DNA of 64,000 nt, from assembly GCA_903833215.1 (NCBI GenBank), contig CAILEM010000060.1:1-64000 (forward strand), in the 5' to 3' direction. The DNA comes from an uncultured Armatimonadota bacterium. Its GTDB lineage: Bacteria; Armatimonadota; Fimbriimonadia; Fimbriimonadales; Fimbriimonadaceae. Below the pieces are notes generated by a model. That model worked only from the letters and a program-made list of their open reading frames with translations, was not told the DNA's origin and searched no databases. How positions within the stretch are numbered: the stretch's first letter is position 1; each line of letters opens with the position of its first letter. Below are positions 46,101 through 54,025 of the stretch, in pieces. The position numbers were made by a program, and so were the translations under genes.

Positions 46101-46551
46101 CCGCGACCTGAAGGAGCAGCATGAGCTGCAAATCGGGCTTTATGATGCCGACGTCACCGCCACTGCCGGCATGGCAGCGACGACAGCCTTGAAGGCGAAG
46201 ATCGAGGAAATCCAGAAGCAGAAACTGCCCAAAGAGATCTCCGACGCCCTGTCCAAGCTCAACGACAAAATCGACGATCTCGGCAAGAAGCCGGAGCCGA
46301 AGGGTAGTACCACCTTCGTTTCGACACCCACCTTCAGCGGCATCCAAGGCCAAACGATCCCCTTTCTCACCAAGATGGATTACGGCGACCTGCCGCCCAG
46401 CCAACCGATGAAAGACGCCGTCCACGCCGTCCTCGCGAACCTGAAACAACTCACCGACGCTTGGAAAGAGCTAGAGTCCAAAGACATCAAGTCCCTAAAC
46501 CAAACCCTAACCAAAGCCAACCTCCCTACTCTGCCCACCACGGCAAAGTAG
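43198..46551 (+). CDS. Exported sortilin/BNR-repeat protein (VPS10-like propeller)
   Basis: A 1117-residue protein with a signal peptide (about 1-25). It carries the VPS10/BNR propeller: Asp-box repeats such as KSTNAGISWDPIF, STDAGKTWTHVG, STDGGKTWTKT, SDDGGTTWKQM and DHGKTWSDV. GLVWRNIGPFRGGRVSAVGG near the N-terminus is a hallmark of these bacterial 'glycosyl hydrolase' BNR proteins. At about 555-605 is a Pro/Lys-rich linker. The C-terminus (about 800-1117) is a beta domain plus a helical tail (KIEEIQKQKLPKEISDALSKLNDKID). Probably an exported enzyme or ligand-binding protein. Confidence 0.9.
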   Translation: MNHKVFATTSLILALAAVSLATGLNTANHIKRAPSGISGTVDPSKYAGLVWRNIGPFRGGRVSAVGGAVGQPGVYYAGMPGGGVWKSTNAGISWDPIFDDVKTASAVGAVTVAPSDPNIVYVGLGDGTTGGGKNEGDGVYKSTDAGKTWTHVGLEFAKQIPCIIVDPHDPNIVMAAVLGDIKTPGQKRGGYRSTDGGKTWTKTLVTDNVTGVQFMSYAFDNPSVILAVTNRHCNASTGGTDKNPENGIKGTSLVKSTDGGVTWKQLKGDSLPGGMFGRSCVAVAMHTNSQRMFFVGNSGLWRSDDGGTTWKQMDKEDGRIRNGQGGYNCGVYVNSKDPDTVYVLNTCSYISHDGGKTFTGFKGAPGGDDPQQMWVDPTDGNRLFLGVDQGPAVSLDGGRSWSGWYNIANGQFYHIAVSNSWPYWIYATMQDSGSIGMSSRGNYGEITPLDWSPNPGWEWGSITVDPLDPHTLYSTGQSNDIIKQSFPTAQFVSVGPDNDPKLKLRHDFNQPIMFSPVNPHELFLGYQYLMSSTDGGRSWHKLSPDMAFPAGYVPPKPKPAEKPKPAPKKDAKKEAHKPKANEREPDHDRDIDDLDDQFISRKDAMERAQERMDEEEAQRGGGGGVISSLSPSSIDGGVIWAGIGNGTIKLTKDHGKTWSDVNIPDNKRSILSIDSSHTDVASAYVVLSTNAEPIVYRTKDFGKSWKKIVKGLPTDEVTGSWANVIRADTKKDGLLFLGTESSMYVSFDDGDNWQSLRLNSPNTSYRDMVVKDNDLVVGTYGRSFWILDDISPLRQVTANLGNATLFAPGDAVRARRNVNQDTPMPPEVPHALNAPPGAIIYYYLGTKPSSDITLDVTDSTGRLVRHYSSAPIPPSKEGLQPIPDFWKEVLKPMPTEIGTNRINWDLRYENPPARSHGYDISATPYLTPLTPQGPLVLPGVYTLTLTVDGKKMTQQVTVKNDPRSPGSARDLKEQHELQIGLYDADVTATAGMAATTALKAKIEEIQKQKLPKEISDALSKLNDKIDDLGKKPEPKGSTTFVSTPTFSGIQGQTIPFLTKMDYGDLPPSQPMKDAVHAVLANLKQLTDAWKELESKDIKSLNQTLTKANLPTLPTTAK

Positions 46552-46591
46552 GGTCGAGAGAAGCAGGATCGACCAGGAACATCGCTCCTCA

Positions 46592-46674
46592 ATCAAGCCA
46601 GAGCATGATAGCGTCGCCCTCTCTTTCCATATTATGGAAGGAGAGGGTAGGGTGAGGATGGCCCCCGGTTTGCG
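46592..46674 (-). repeat. Dispersed hairpin repeat, copy 1
   Basis: CCCTCTCTTTCCAT (46617-46630) pairs with ATGGAAGGAGAGGG (46634-46647) over a 14-bp stem with a 3-nt loop. The flank GGTGAGGATGGCCCCCGG extends the similarity. Reverse-complemented, it matches the copy at 55733-55830 along nearly its whole length. Confidence 0.75.
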
Positions 46675-46914
46675 TGCCCCTGGCACCATTGTTTCTGGAA
46701 CTTCCGCCTGGTGAAGCCTTCTTTACGCTTTGAAGGGCATCACGCAGAGAGGACGCAAAGGGACGCAACCGGAGGGAAAATACATTCCGTCCAACGGAGT
46801 GAGTTAACAAGCCAACCACCGATTATCAAAGAGCGATGGAGTGAATTACGAGCCGATCGTAAGGCGAGTGATCCTTAAACTCTGACTCAAGACAATGAAA
46901 CCTGCCAGCCCTGA
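46675..46914. other. Intergenic region with repeat fragments
   Basis: No gene is supported. A block near 46735-46765 (GCATCACGCAGAGAGGACGCAAAGGGACGC) resembles, inverted, a block near 33731-33760. Confidence 0.4.
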
Positions 46915-47114
46915 GTACCCGCAGGGTCCGGAAAAGAACAGTTCAACTCGTCTCCCCCCGACGTCCATAATCGTCGCCGGTCGCTTGGCTTTGGGCAGTC
47001 AGCGCGCCACTGTTTGAGCCCGAAGGGGCGAGTTTGGCGCGCGCCCAAAGACGACGAACGAAAAAGCGAGGGTTCGGGACGACGGGGGGAGACAGCACCA
47101 AGCGGTGTGAGCGC
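46915..47114 (-). ncRNA. Dispersed structured element, copy A
   Basis: Read on the minus strand: a small CACC-GCTT-GGTG hairpin, then a long imperfect hairpin closed by 46950-46966 with 47076-47093, with central stem GCGCGCCA / TGGCGCGC (47002-47009 with 47035-47042) and inner GCCC / GGGC with a CTTC loop, then a linker AGTTGAACT and a second small hairpin (ACCC TGC GGGT). The same parts occur in copies B and C with paired differences. It lies between convergent genes and ends 133 bp from the lysine aminotransferase stop. An RNA is inferred; a folded DNA or transposon relic is possible. Confidence 0.6.
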
Positions 47115-47246
47115 CTGTACCGACTTTCGATTGAACCCAAATCGGGAACAAGCAGCAGCCATTCGCAGGAGAAACCATGCGAATGAAATTGACCTCCGAA
47201 TAGCTTTACCGCGAATGAGTTTAGGTTCGCCGAAGCCGCGGGGAAC
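47115..47246. other. Intergenic region downstream of the aminotransferase gene
   Basis: About 130 bp without gene or hairpin that I can support. Confidence 0.3.
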
Positions 47247-48581
47247 CTACCCTTCAACCGCCCCCAAAACCCGATCCATCAACCCCAAAAACTTCTCAAT
47301 ATCCTGTGCCGTCACCGAAAGATTCGGACGCGTCCGAATCGACCGCTGACCCGCCCCAAGCAGCAGCAGCCCAAACTCATTTCGGGCAACCTGCTGAACC
47401 TTCGACCGCCGCTCCGGCGTGTCCAGTGAGAACCCTTGGTACAGCCCCAACCCGCGCACATTCGATGCGATCGTCGAATGCTTCGCGACCACCTGCCGCA
47501 ACCCAGCCGCGAGCAACTCCCCGTTTGTCGCCGCCATCTCGATCAATCCCTCTTCCTCCACGATCTCCATTTCGCGGACCACTCGGACCATGTCAGCCAG
47601 GGTTCCGCCCCAAGTCGAGTCGAGGACACCGACATCGAGAAGCGGCTCCAGCATGAACACCACTCCACAGCCAAACTTCTTGCCCGCTGCCACCGCATTC
47701 GGTGGGTAGGGCAGATCAAAGTGGTCGATCGCCCACATCTTGCCGGTTGCGCCGAGCGATGTTTGGACTTCATCGAACGCGAGATAAACACCGTGGTCGT
47801 GGGCCAATCGGCTTAGCCCTTGCCAAAACTCCTTCAGAGCAACCCGTTGTCCACCCGCGCCCTGGATCGGCTCAACGATGATGCCAACGATCTCGTCTCG
47901 CATCAGGGTGAGGGCGCTTTCCACTTGGTGCAGCACCATTTCCGCGTTCTTGCGGTTCTGCTCCTCGGGTGCGTCGCTGTTGAACGCAGGGAACGGGAGC
48001 ATGATGTTGCCGCCCGAGGTCAGTCCGTGAAAGTCCTTCGTCGCGACGGGGTCGATCGTCTCGGTGACGCCGAGGGCGAACACGGTACGGCCATGGAACG
48101 CCTTGTCGAAGTAAACGAACCGTCGGTTACCGGTATTCAGCCCCTTCTCCATCCGCTTGAGGTTGAACTTGGCGATGAGGTACTTCATCATGTTCTCGAC
48201 CGCTTCCGCTCCCGAGTTGACCGCGTAAACCTCAAGTTCCTCGCTACGCATGATCTCCGGCGCGACCCGATAGAGCATCCGGTAGTAGTCGAGGCATTCC
48301 TTGGTGAGAAAGTCCGGGTTGGCCACCTTGTTGTTCGCCGCTAGCACCAGTCGCTTGGTGTATTCGGGTTCGTAGAGCCCCGCGTGGTTATGTCCAATCA
48401 GCTTCGACCCAAAGTACCCCGCCCAATCAAACAACTCCTGCCCATCCACCGTGACCAGATACATCCCATGGCACCGTTCGAGGTCCAGTACGAACGGATA
48501 AGGGGTCGCAATCACATACTTCCCCAACTCCTCCAACATAGCCGCCGAAACAGGTCCAGGAAATTTCATAGGAGTACTCAT
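47247..48581 (-). CDS. lat: L-lysine 6-aminotransferase (class III)
   Basis: A 444-residue PLP enzyme of class III. VDGQELFDWAGYFGSKLIGHNH at the N-terminus, VYAVNSGAEAVENMMKYL in the PLP phosphate-binding part, RFVYFDKAFHGRTVFALGVTE, GIIVEPIQGAGGQR, LAFDEVQTSLGATGKMW with the cofactor Asp, and PLP lysine in AAGKKFGCG at about residue 300. Sequence layout and length match LAT of the L-lysine to alpha-aminoadipate-semialdehyde reaction, not the shorter ornithine or GABA forms. Last gene on its side; 66 bp separate it from the AbiE-like pair's end. Confidence 0.88.
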   Translation of the reverse strand: MSTPMKFPGPVSAAMLEELGKYVIATPYPFVLDLERCHGMYLVTVDGQELFDWAGYFGSKLIGHNHAGLYEPEYTKRLVLAANNKVANPDFLTKECLDYYRMLYRVAPEIMRSEELEVYAVNSGAEAVENMMKYLIAKFNLKRMEKGLNTGNRRFVYFDKAFHGRTVFALGVTETIDPVATKDFHGLTSGGNIMLPFPAFNSDAPEEQNRKNAEMVLHQVESALTLMRDEIVGIIVEPIQGAGGQRVALKEFWQGLSRLAHDHGVYLAFDEVQTSLGATGKMWAIDHFDLPYPPNAVAAGKKFGCGVVFMLEPLLDVGVLDSTWGGTLADMVRVVREMEIVEEEGLIEMAATNGELLAAGLRQVVAKHSTIASNVRGLGLYQGFSLDTPERRSKVQQVARNEFGLLLLGAGQRSIRTRPNLSVTAQDIEKFLGLMDRVLGAVEG

Positions 48582-48647
48582 GGTGGATTAGGGCCGAGGC
48601 GTGATTCGCCGTCGGCGGTCTAGATTATGTCGCTTGAACCTCATCCG

Positions 48648-49493
48648 CTACGGAATTACGACCGTATCGATGCCGAGCGCCTCTCGAAGTCCGTCCCAAA
48701 ACACCGCGTGATCAAGTTCCATTTGAACTTGCCTTTGAGCTTCCAAATAGCCTGGTGAATTAGGATGTGAAAAGAGATTCTTGGCCTCTTGGCATATAGC
48801 ACGAGCAATTGGGTGATCGACGTAATTGGCCGCCATGGCCCTACATTCTTCTAGTTCACCAAAGGTCATAGAGGCCGTGAGGATATATACGTCTAGCGCA
48901 TGTTTCTCACTGAACGGCTTGGGTGCCTCACCTCTCAGGCGACGTTGGAGCCAATCGAAGGCCGCCCGAGTTTTCATATTTAGCATTCCGTAGGTGTGAG
49001 CTACGTTAGCCTTTCGTATCTCGGTGGAAGGACCGTTTCCAAATACCACCTCTATCATCGCCGGGTTCACCTCCACTGCGAACGCCTCCGGCGTGACGTG
49101 CCCATGTAATCGGATCGAAGGCTTCGCTCCCACTCGAGGCTCATTGAGTTTCACACCGCTCTCGCCCGTGGGAATACGAGCGAGAAAATCCACGGTGATA
49201 TCACCTTTCGCAAATTGCCAGAACTCCTGTTTGGGGATGTATTTCAACTCGTCAAGCATCGATCGAATCTCTCTACCCCCATCTCTGCGAACGAACAGGT
49301 CCAAGCTCAGCAAGAAGTCTACATCCTCAGTTGACCTGGCCAACGGTATTGCCGTGATCAAAGTCTTGGCTTGAATCCGCTCCAGCCATCCACGCTTGAC
49401 GAGAATGGCAGCGCCACCAACCAGGATCAGGTGTTCGGCAGCTTCATGCCCAAGGATCTCCTTGAGGCATTGCTCTATGGGACCATAATTCAT
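48648..49493 (-). CDS. Nucleotidyltransferase, AbiEii-like toxin
   Basis: From the ATG at 49493 the protein is 281 residues. The nucleotidyltransferase core is visible: LILVGGAAILVKRG, ARSTEDVDFLLSLDLF with the paired Asp residues, GDITVDFLARIPTGE with a third, and a helical C-terminal half (HALDVYILTAS). In the AbiE type IV system such enzymes modify tRNA or other targets and stop growth. It overlaps the preceding AbiEi-like gene by 4 bp (ATGA). Sequence divergence from AbiEii is large, so the name rests on fold and gene pairing. Confidence 0.78.
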   Translation of the reverse strand: MNYGPIEQCLKEILGHEAAEHLILVGGAAILVKRGWLERIQAKTLITAIPLARSTEDVDFLLSLDLFVRRDGGREIRSMLDELKYIPKQEFWQFAKGDITVDFLARIPTGESGVKLNEPRVGAKPSIRLHGHVTPEAFAVEVNPAMIEVVFGNGPSTEIRKANVAHTYGMLNMKTRAAFDWLQRRLRGEAPKPFSEKHALDVYILTASMTFGELEECRAMAANYVDHPIARAICQEAKNLFSHPNSPGYLEAQRQVQMELDHAVFWDGLREALGIDTVVIP

Positions 49494-50671
49494 CCGATCC
49501 ACCCTCCTGGTGACGCCAGCAGTTTGGCTTCGAGGCGCTGTGCTGCGTCGCGCTCTCGCGGACCACCGGCAGAAAGTTCCAGCAGCGTTTGAATCGGCGA
49601 AGCCCACACCGCCTTGTTCTCATATCGGCAATCGAAGTAAGGAGGTTCATCGGTGGCAACCGTAAGTTCGACATTCGGAAATGCGCGAGTTGGTGTGATT
49701 TGAAGCAATTCAATCGCCAGACCCGCGTTATTCACGCTCAAATTCAGTCGATCCTCAATTGCTAAAGCGTCGTAATGCGCAGCAGACCCGAGACCCGTGG
49801 TAGCTACCTTGAACCGGCCATCCTGCATGGCTGCGGTAAGTCGGCACCAGCATTCACTTGGATTCAGGCTCGTTCGGCCCTGGATAGCAGAACCTTGGGG
49901 TTTCGTGAACTGGGCCTTCAACCTGAAGAGGAGCCCGCCGGGATCGATCAACCTCACACCTATTTCGGTCCGCTCAACGAGTCTATCCTCGACAAGGGCA
50001 GAGATAACCTTTGACGCGGTGGACAGGGTGAGTTTCCTTTCTTCGCTTCCATATCCTTCTGTATTGCCGCCGACTAGGAATCGAGGCTCCATCCTACAAA
50101 GAGCGAACTCCCTTAGCTCTGCCAGAGACGCAAACTCTCGTTTTTCGAGGAAAGATCTTACAAGAATGGAGGCGCGTCCCCGATAGATGTTCTTGATCGG
50201 CCGGGACTCGGGGAAGAAGTTCGGATGACCTCCATTCCATATAAAGAGACCGCCGCCAACGATGATGACGTTGCCGCATAGGTCAAAACCGCTTACCCCG
50301 CTTTCCTGAAGCTGCTCCATTCGTTCCGGGGACAGATACGGCACGACGATCAGCGGTGGATTGTCCGCTGTTGCTTTCGCCTTAGCTTGAAGAATGGCGA
50401 CTTCGACTGCCTTAGGCGTACTACTCGATTTGACCTGTAGAGCGAATCGAGCAAGTTTGCCACCCCAAGATAGCTCAATCAATCCATCCGTAACGGCGTC
50501 TTCGTCGGTCGATTGAGTTTGGCGCCGCCCATCCTTCCGGATGCGGGCTGTTATGATCCTGTATTGGATTGGCGGCACTTTGAGGGCATTCCGGTCTAGG
50601 GCATCGACAATCGATGCTGTCGATGGCAATTTCCCATTTTTCGCCCATTTCTCGTCCGAGAAAATACCCAT
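49490..50671 (-). CDS. AbiEi-like antitoxin/regulator
   Basis: A 393-residue protein. Contains a nuclease-like or restriction-fold region (about 70-115; GGKLARFALQVKSSSTPKAVEVAILQAKAKA), GFDLCGNVIIVGGGLFIWNGG (about 130-150) and a winged-helix-like segment (about 165-250; FASLAELREFAL, RKLTLSTASKVISALVEDRLVERTEIGVRL). The layout and the adjacent nucleotidyltransferase fit AbiEi-type antitoxin/regulators. Start is the ATG at 50671. An operator-like palindrome overlaps codons 3-7 and a second copy lies 75 bp upstream. Confidence 0.7.
   Translation of the reverse strand: MGIFSDEKWAKNGKLPSTASIVDALDRNALKVPPIQYRIITARIRKDGRRQTQSTDEDAVTDGLIELSWGGKLARFALQVKSSSTPKAVEVAILQAKAKATADNPPLIVVPYLSPERMEQLQESGVSGFDLCGNVIIVGGGLFIWNGGHPNFFPESRPIKNIYRGRASILVRSFLEKREFASLAELREFALCRMEPRFLVGGNTEGYGSEERKLTLSTASKVISALVEDRLVERTEIGVRLIDPGGLLFRLKAQFTKPQGSAIQGRTSLNPSECWCRLTAAMQDGRFKVATTGLGSAAHYDALAIEDRLNLSVNNAGLAIELLQITPTRAFPNVELTVATDEPPYFDCRYENKAVWASPIQTLLELSAGGPRERDAAQRLEAKLLASPGGWIG
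50648..50663. promoter_or_regulatory. Operator-like palindrome inside the AbiEi-like gene start
   Basis: TTTCTCGTCCGAGAAA, a TTTCTC-N4-GAGAAA palindrome, lies within codons 3-8 of the antitoxin gene. An identical half-site pair lies at 50724-50739. Confidence 0.65.
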
Positions 50672-50723
50672 CTATAGGAAATAGACGTCCAGTGTTTCTG
50701 TGAAGTTTCCTAAAATCACTCAC

Positions 50724-50739
50724 TTTCTCGGATGAGAAA
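50724..50739. promoter_or_regulatory. Operator-like palindrome upstream of the AbiEi-like gene
   Basis: TTTCTCGGATGAGAAA, the same TTTCTC-N4-GAGAAA pattern, extended by CAC/GTG to a perfect 9-bp arm at 50721-50742. The two copies are 76 bp apart centre to centre and could bind one regulator looping DNA. Confidence 0.7.
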
Positions 50740-50823
50740 GTGGATGCGATGATCTGCCATTTAAGTGTTGTCCGATCGGATATTCAACGTATCGTGATCC
50801 CCCAACTCCCAAACTACAAACGA

Positions 50824-50829
50824 TATAAT
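50824..50829 (+). promoter_or_regulatory. -10 box for the HicB-like gene
   Basis: TATAAT lies 21 bp upstream of the ATG at 50851. No convincing -35 is seen 17 bp further upstream, so recognition may depend on another factor. A short competing frame starting at 50828 is not considered coding. Confidence 0.45.
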
Positions 50830-50850
50830 GAAGAAAGCGGGACCGAAATC

Positions 50851-51036
50851 ATGAGCCAATATCCCATCGTGTTTGCCCTAGAAGAAGACGGCCGCTACTC
50901 CGTCTTTGCCCCCGATTTGCCTGGCTGTACTAGCTGGGGAAACACCCGCGACGAAGCGAGCGAGCACATCAAAGAAGCCATCGAAGCCTGGATCGAGTCG
51001 GCTCTCGCCGACGGCGAGGCTCTTCCGTCTAGTTGA
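50851..51036 (+). CDS. hicB: HicB-like antitoxin (orphan)
   Basis: A 61-residue HicB/UPF0150 domain: YPIVFALEEDGRYSVFAPDLPGCTSWGNTRDEASEHIKEAIEAWIESALADGE. The RNase H-like fold of HicB binds the HicA toxin; here the C-terminal DNA-binding domain is short or absent and no hicA is seen on either side. It may be a standalone antitoxin or a regulatory protein. Confidence 0.85.
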   Translation: MSQYPIVFALEEDGRYSVFAPDLPGCTSWGNTRDEASEHIKEAIEAWIESALADGEALPSS

Positions 51037-51062
51037 CACAATTTATGTTCGGACTGCTTAAT

Positions 51063-52352
51063 CTAGGGCGAGAGAGAGCTGCGAGAAGGCAAGGTGGCAT
51101 CTGGATCTCCGACAACGGCCTTGTACTCCGCGATTAAATCAAATTCCTCGGCAAACCGCCCAAAGCCTGCCGCGTAATGGCAGAGCAGTCTGGCTGCGAG
51201 TTTCTGTTGCCGCACGCCAATTACCATTGACCCGTTCACGGGGTTCCATAGGACGTTGCTCCAGATCGGGTGCTGTACATTGAGCAACTGTTTCGGGAGG
51301 CCATTCCTTATCTCCAACCAGGATTCGTTGATTGCTTGGCTACTGACAGGCTCCCTGTCAGCGAGAAGTCGAACTGCCCGCGCAAAGGACATTTGACCGA
51401 CTGGCAGGGTAATTAATTTCCCTTCAGCCCTGGAAGTTGATACGGCGTCGACTCTAACCAATTCGGAGACATTAGTCCAATAATCCGATGATAGTTCGAA
51501 GATCTTGTCGATGACCATGTCGCTGGGTCGATCTGAGTTAGTTAGCGTCTTACGATCCCAAATCGTTGAGCCATCTCCAAGTGCTTGGCCGTAGGCAGAA
51601 TTTAGGGTCAATATTTCGCAGATTTTGTATATGGCGAGTGGGGTCGTGAAGTGATTGCTCGTTTTACCAAGACTCGAGCTCTTCGGGCTGGAAACCAAAT
51701 CTTTGATCTTGAGGAAGGGATGTTGATGGATGAGCCTCCTCGTCACAATGGCGAGGCCGTCATCTTCGTCCAAAACAACGCGCTCACCGGGGGTGATCTT
51801 TTGTGCATGACGATTAATGGTGGTAGACAGCCGCCAAGAATATTCTGTTCCTCGGTCTGCAACCAATAACACACTAAGGACTTCGTCACCCAAAGAAGGT
51901 GACTTAGACAGCGCTTTCCGCAGCCCGGCTAGCCTCAGTTGACCGTCGACTACAGTTAGAGTTTCGTCTCCAGCAAGTTGAATTACACCAAGGGCCTTAT
52001 TGATCCGGACTAACTCACACCCAGACAAAGAATCAACAGTGAGGTGTTCCGTGTCGACAAGCGATAGGTCAATCCATTTAGGGGTACCGCCGCCAACGCT
52101 AACGACCAAGCTGCTGAAAAATCTTTCCTTGCGTTGGACAAGGTAGTTGCTGATCTTGGCGACCCGTCTGTCTAGCAACCCCCTCTTGGGATCGTGATTG
52201 TCCCGCCAAGTATCTGCCAAATCCTTGGCGGATTTGACCCGCTCAACGATGTCGACAATTCTCATCGTTGCCGAATAATAGGTCCAATCTCCAATAGCAC
52301 AGCGTAAGGCTGGAAGGTGAAGGGCTCGGCTGGACGTCGTTTGTTCTTCCAT
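51063..52352 (-). CDS. DGQHR-domain protein (DndB-like)
   Basis: A 429-residue protein. Residues 136-140 read DGQLR, the DGQHR signature with His replaced by Leu, inside TLTVVDGQLRLAGLRKAL; then VLLVADRGTEYSWRLSTTINRHAQKITPGERVVLDEDDG, typical of the DndB/DptB group. DndB is a transcriptional regulator and accessory of DNA phosphorothioate modification and of DGQHR systems in phage defence. No dndC/D/E genes are nearby; its closest neighbour is an HNH-HIT fusion. Function therefore open. Confidence 0.8.
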   Translation of the reverse strand: MEEQTTSSRALHLPALRCAIGDWTYYSATMRIVDIVERVKSAKDLADTWRDNHDPKRGLLDRRVAKISNYLVQRKERFFSSLVVSVGGGTPKWIDLSLVDTEHLTVDSLSGCELVRINKALGVIQLAGDETLTVVDGQLRLAGLRKALSKSPSLGDEVLSVLLVADRGTEYSWRLSTTINRHAQKITPGERVVLDEDDGLAIVTRRLIHQHPFLKIKDLVSSPKSSSLGKTSNHFTTPLAIYKICEILTLNSAYGQALGDGSTIWDRKTLTNSDRPSDMVIDKIFELSSDYWTNVSELVRVDAVSTSRAEGKLITLPVGQMSFARAVRLLADREPVSSQAINESWLEIRNGLPKQLLNVQHPIWSNVLWNPVNGSMVIGVRQQKLAARLLCHYAAGFGRFAEEFDLIAEYKAVVGDPDATLPSRSSLSP

Positions 52353-52682
52353 TTCTGATGAGGTTCCTTGGCGGTCGATACTACATTTACATCTAATGTT
52401 GTTCTAGCAGATAATTAGTATAGTTTCGCAAACCAGGAAGGTTCCGAAAAGACTGCTTGTTGGGCACAAAAAAGCCTTTGTCAAGGATTTCTTGAATCAA
52501 TAGGCTACAGTACACGTTCCCCATTTACGGTGGTTACGAGTCGTCTAGCCATACAGGTCACTCGAATTCTATAACCGAGTTGCAGGCGGTCGGACTCATG
52601 CACAGATGGGTCTCGTCTGAGCGTGTTTCCTAGCTATTCCAACGTCTGGCTAACCGCTAGCAACGGAGTAGATAAGTGACTT
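52353..52682 (-). other. Intergenic region before the DGQHR gene
   Basis: About 330 bp of AT-richer DNA with no gene. The minus-strand sequence has ACTATACTAATTATC around 52410-52425, a possible -10 region. Confidence 0.35.
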
Positions 52683-53669
52683 CTAACTGTAATAATTCCC
52701 TTTCCCAGGAATGATATTTCGAATGCCCCCAACAGGGTCATCGATGTCACCCTGTCGGCGCGGCATGATGTGAGCGTGGCAATGCATTACTGTCTGACCA
52801 GCAGTGGTTCCGTTGTTGAAACCAATATTGAAACCCTTGATTTTCGGATCCAACCTCATTAACTCATCTCTGGCTTGCTCAATCAGAGAGTGCATACAGT
52901 TTCGCTCTGCGCTTCGTAAGCCGAAATAGTCCGATATATGACGTTTGGGAATAACGAGGAGGTGGCCCGGAACAACGGGGTAATTGTCGTCAAAGGCCAG
53001 ACACAACGAATTCTCGAAGCGGATGGTCCTTCGAGTCGTTTCACAGAAAATACAACCGGTCTCCCTATCATCGTACAAAGCCCGTATCCCCCTAAAATCC
53101 GTGCCATCTCGGTCTCTTTTCATGGCGTTGCACGAATAGCAAAGGGCCTGAAAATTTTCAATCGCATCAGCGCCTCCATGAGATCTTGGCTCAATATGGT
53201 CAACCTCAAGTGCTTTCTCGTCGGCTGAGATTCCGCACAACTCGCAGCGGTATGAAGCTCTCTTCAAGACCTCGTAGCGGACGGTCCCTGGTATGTAGCC
53301 CTCCGACCGCCTGCGGTGGGTCCAGATCTTTTCTCCACGTTTCTTGATGTACGTATCCAGTTTCTCTTCGCATATCGAAACCAGCTCTGACACTTCTTGT
53401 GGGGAATAGGTCTCAAAATTCGGCAATACATACTGAGATCCAACCTTATCAACCACGCCGTTCCTTTTTAGGACAGGCCCAACCATATTCGTGGTTATTT
53501 TTTCGTAGTACTCAATCTGGCTGTCATCGTAGCTGAGAATTGCAGCTGCTATTTCCCTCTTTGAGGCCCTACCATTTCCATTAAGAAGCCGTTTAATCAT
53601 TACCGGCTGGTAAATGTGAGACATTCGCATCGAATGCAAAATGAAAGTACGGAGTTCAAGAAAATTCAT
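52683..53669 (-). CDS. HNH nuclease - HIT domain fusion
   Basis: A 328-residue fusion. Residues 1-125 are helical with a winged-helix-like part. About 140-190 are an HNH domain: YRCELCGISADEKALEVDHI with ERSHGG and LCYSCNAMK (zinc ribbons CxxC at 142-145 and CxxC at 177-180). About 205-328 form a HIT domain: CIFCE, HLLVIPKRHI and the HIT triad HCHAHIM at 296-300. HIT enzymes act on nucleoside phosphates, HNH on nucleic acids. Fusions of these two are found in defence-like contexts. It is same-strand and upstream of the DGQHR gene, possibly one transcript. Confidence 0.85.
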   Translation of the reverse strand: MNFLELRTFILHSMRMSHIYQPVMIKRLLNGNGRASKREIAAAILSYDDSQIEYYEKITTNMVGPVLKRNGVVDKVGSQYVLPNFETYSPQEVSELVSICEEKLDTYIKKRGEKIWTHRRRSEGYIPGTVRYEVLKRASYRCELCGISADEKALEVDHIEPRSHGGADAIENFQALCYSCNAMKRDRDGTDFRGIRALYDDRETGCIFCETTRRTIRFENSLCLAFDDNYPVVPGHLLVIPKRHISDYFGLRSAERNCMHSLIEQARDELMRLDPKIKGFNIGFNNGTTAGQTVMHCHAHIMPRRQGDIDDPVGGIRNIIPGKGNYYS

Positions 53670-54025
53670 TTTAATAAATGTGAATGCTGATCCAGGAGAA
53701 CCAACGGCTTATGACTGACTGGGAGTTTTCGCTTTTGCGAAAACTGGGAAGATTATCAGAACTAGCCTATCACTCTCCCCGGCTGCAAATCTATCAGACC
53801 TTCTCGCGGTTCTCTTGAAGCTCAAATCACGCGGCCTCCCCTGACGATGCAAATGGGCCCGATTACGTGAGCCTAAGGATGCCAGGACAGCATGGATTGG
53901 CTGGCATACCCATCCAGAATTTGAAGATTGGCCTGGCGATTCTGTTCACGTTACCGGCAAAGCCAGAACATCCTGCGACCGAGTCTCGGGCGCAGGATGA
54001 TTCGCAGGTGCGGATTAGGCTGCGC
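53670..54025. other. Intergenic region
   Basis: About 350 bp between minus-strand genes with no supported CDS. A short inverted repeat TTCGCTTTTGCGAA lies at about 53730-53743. Confidence 0.35.
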
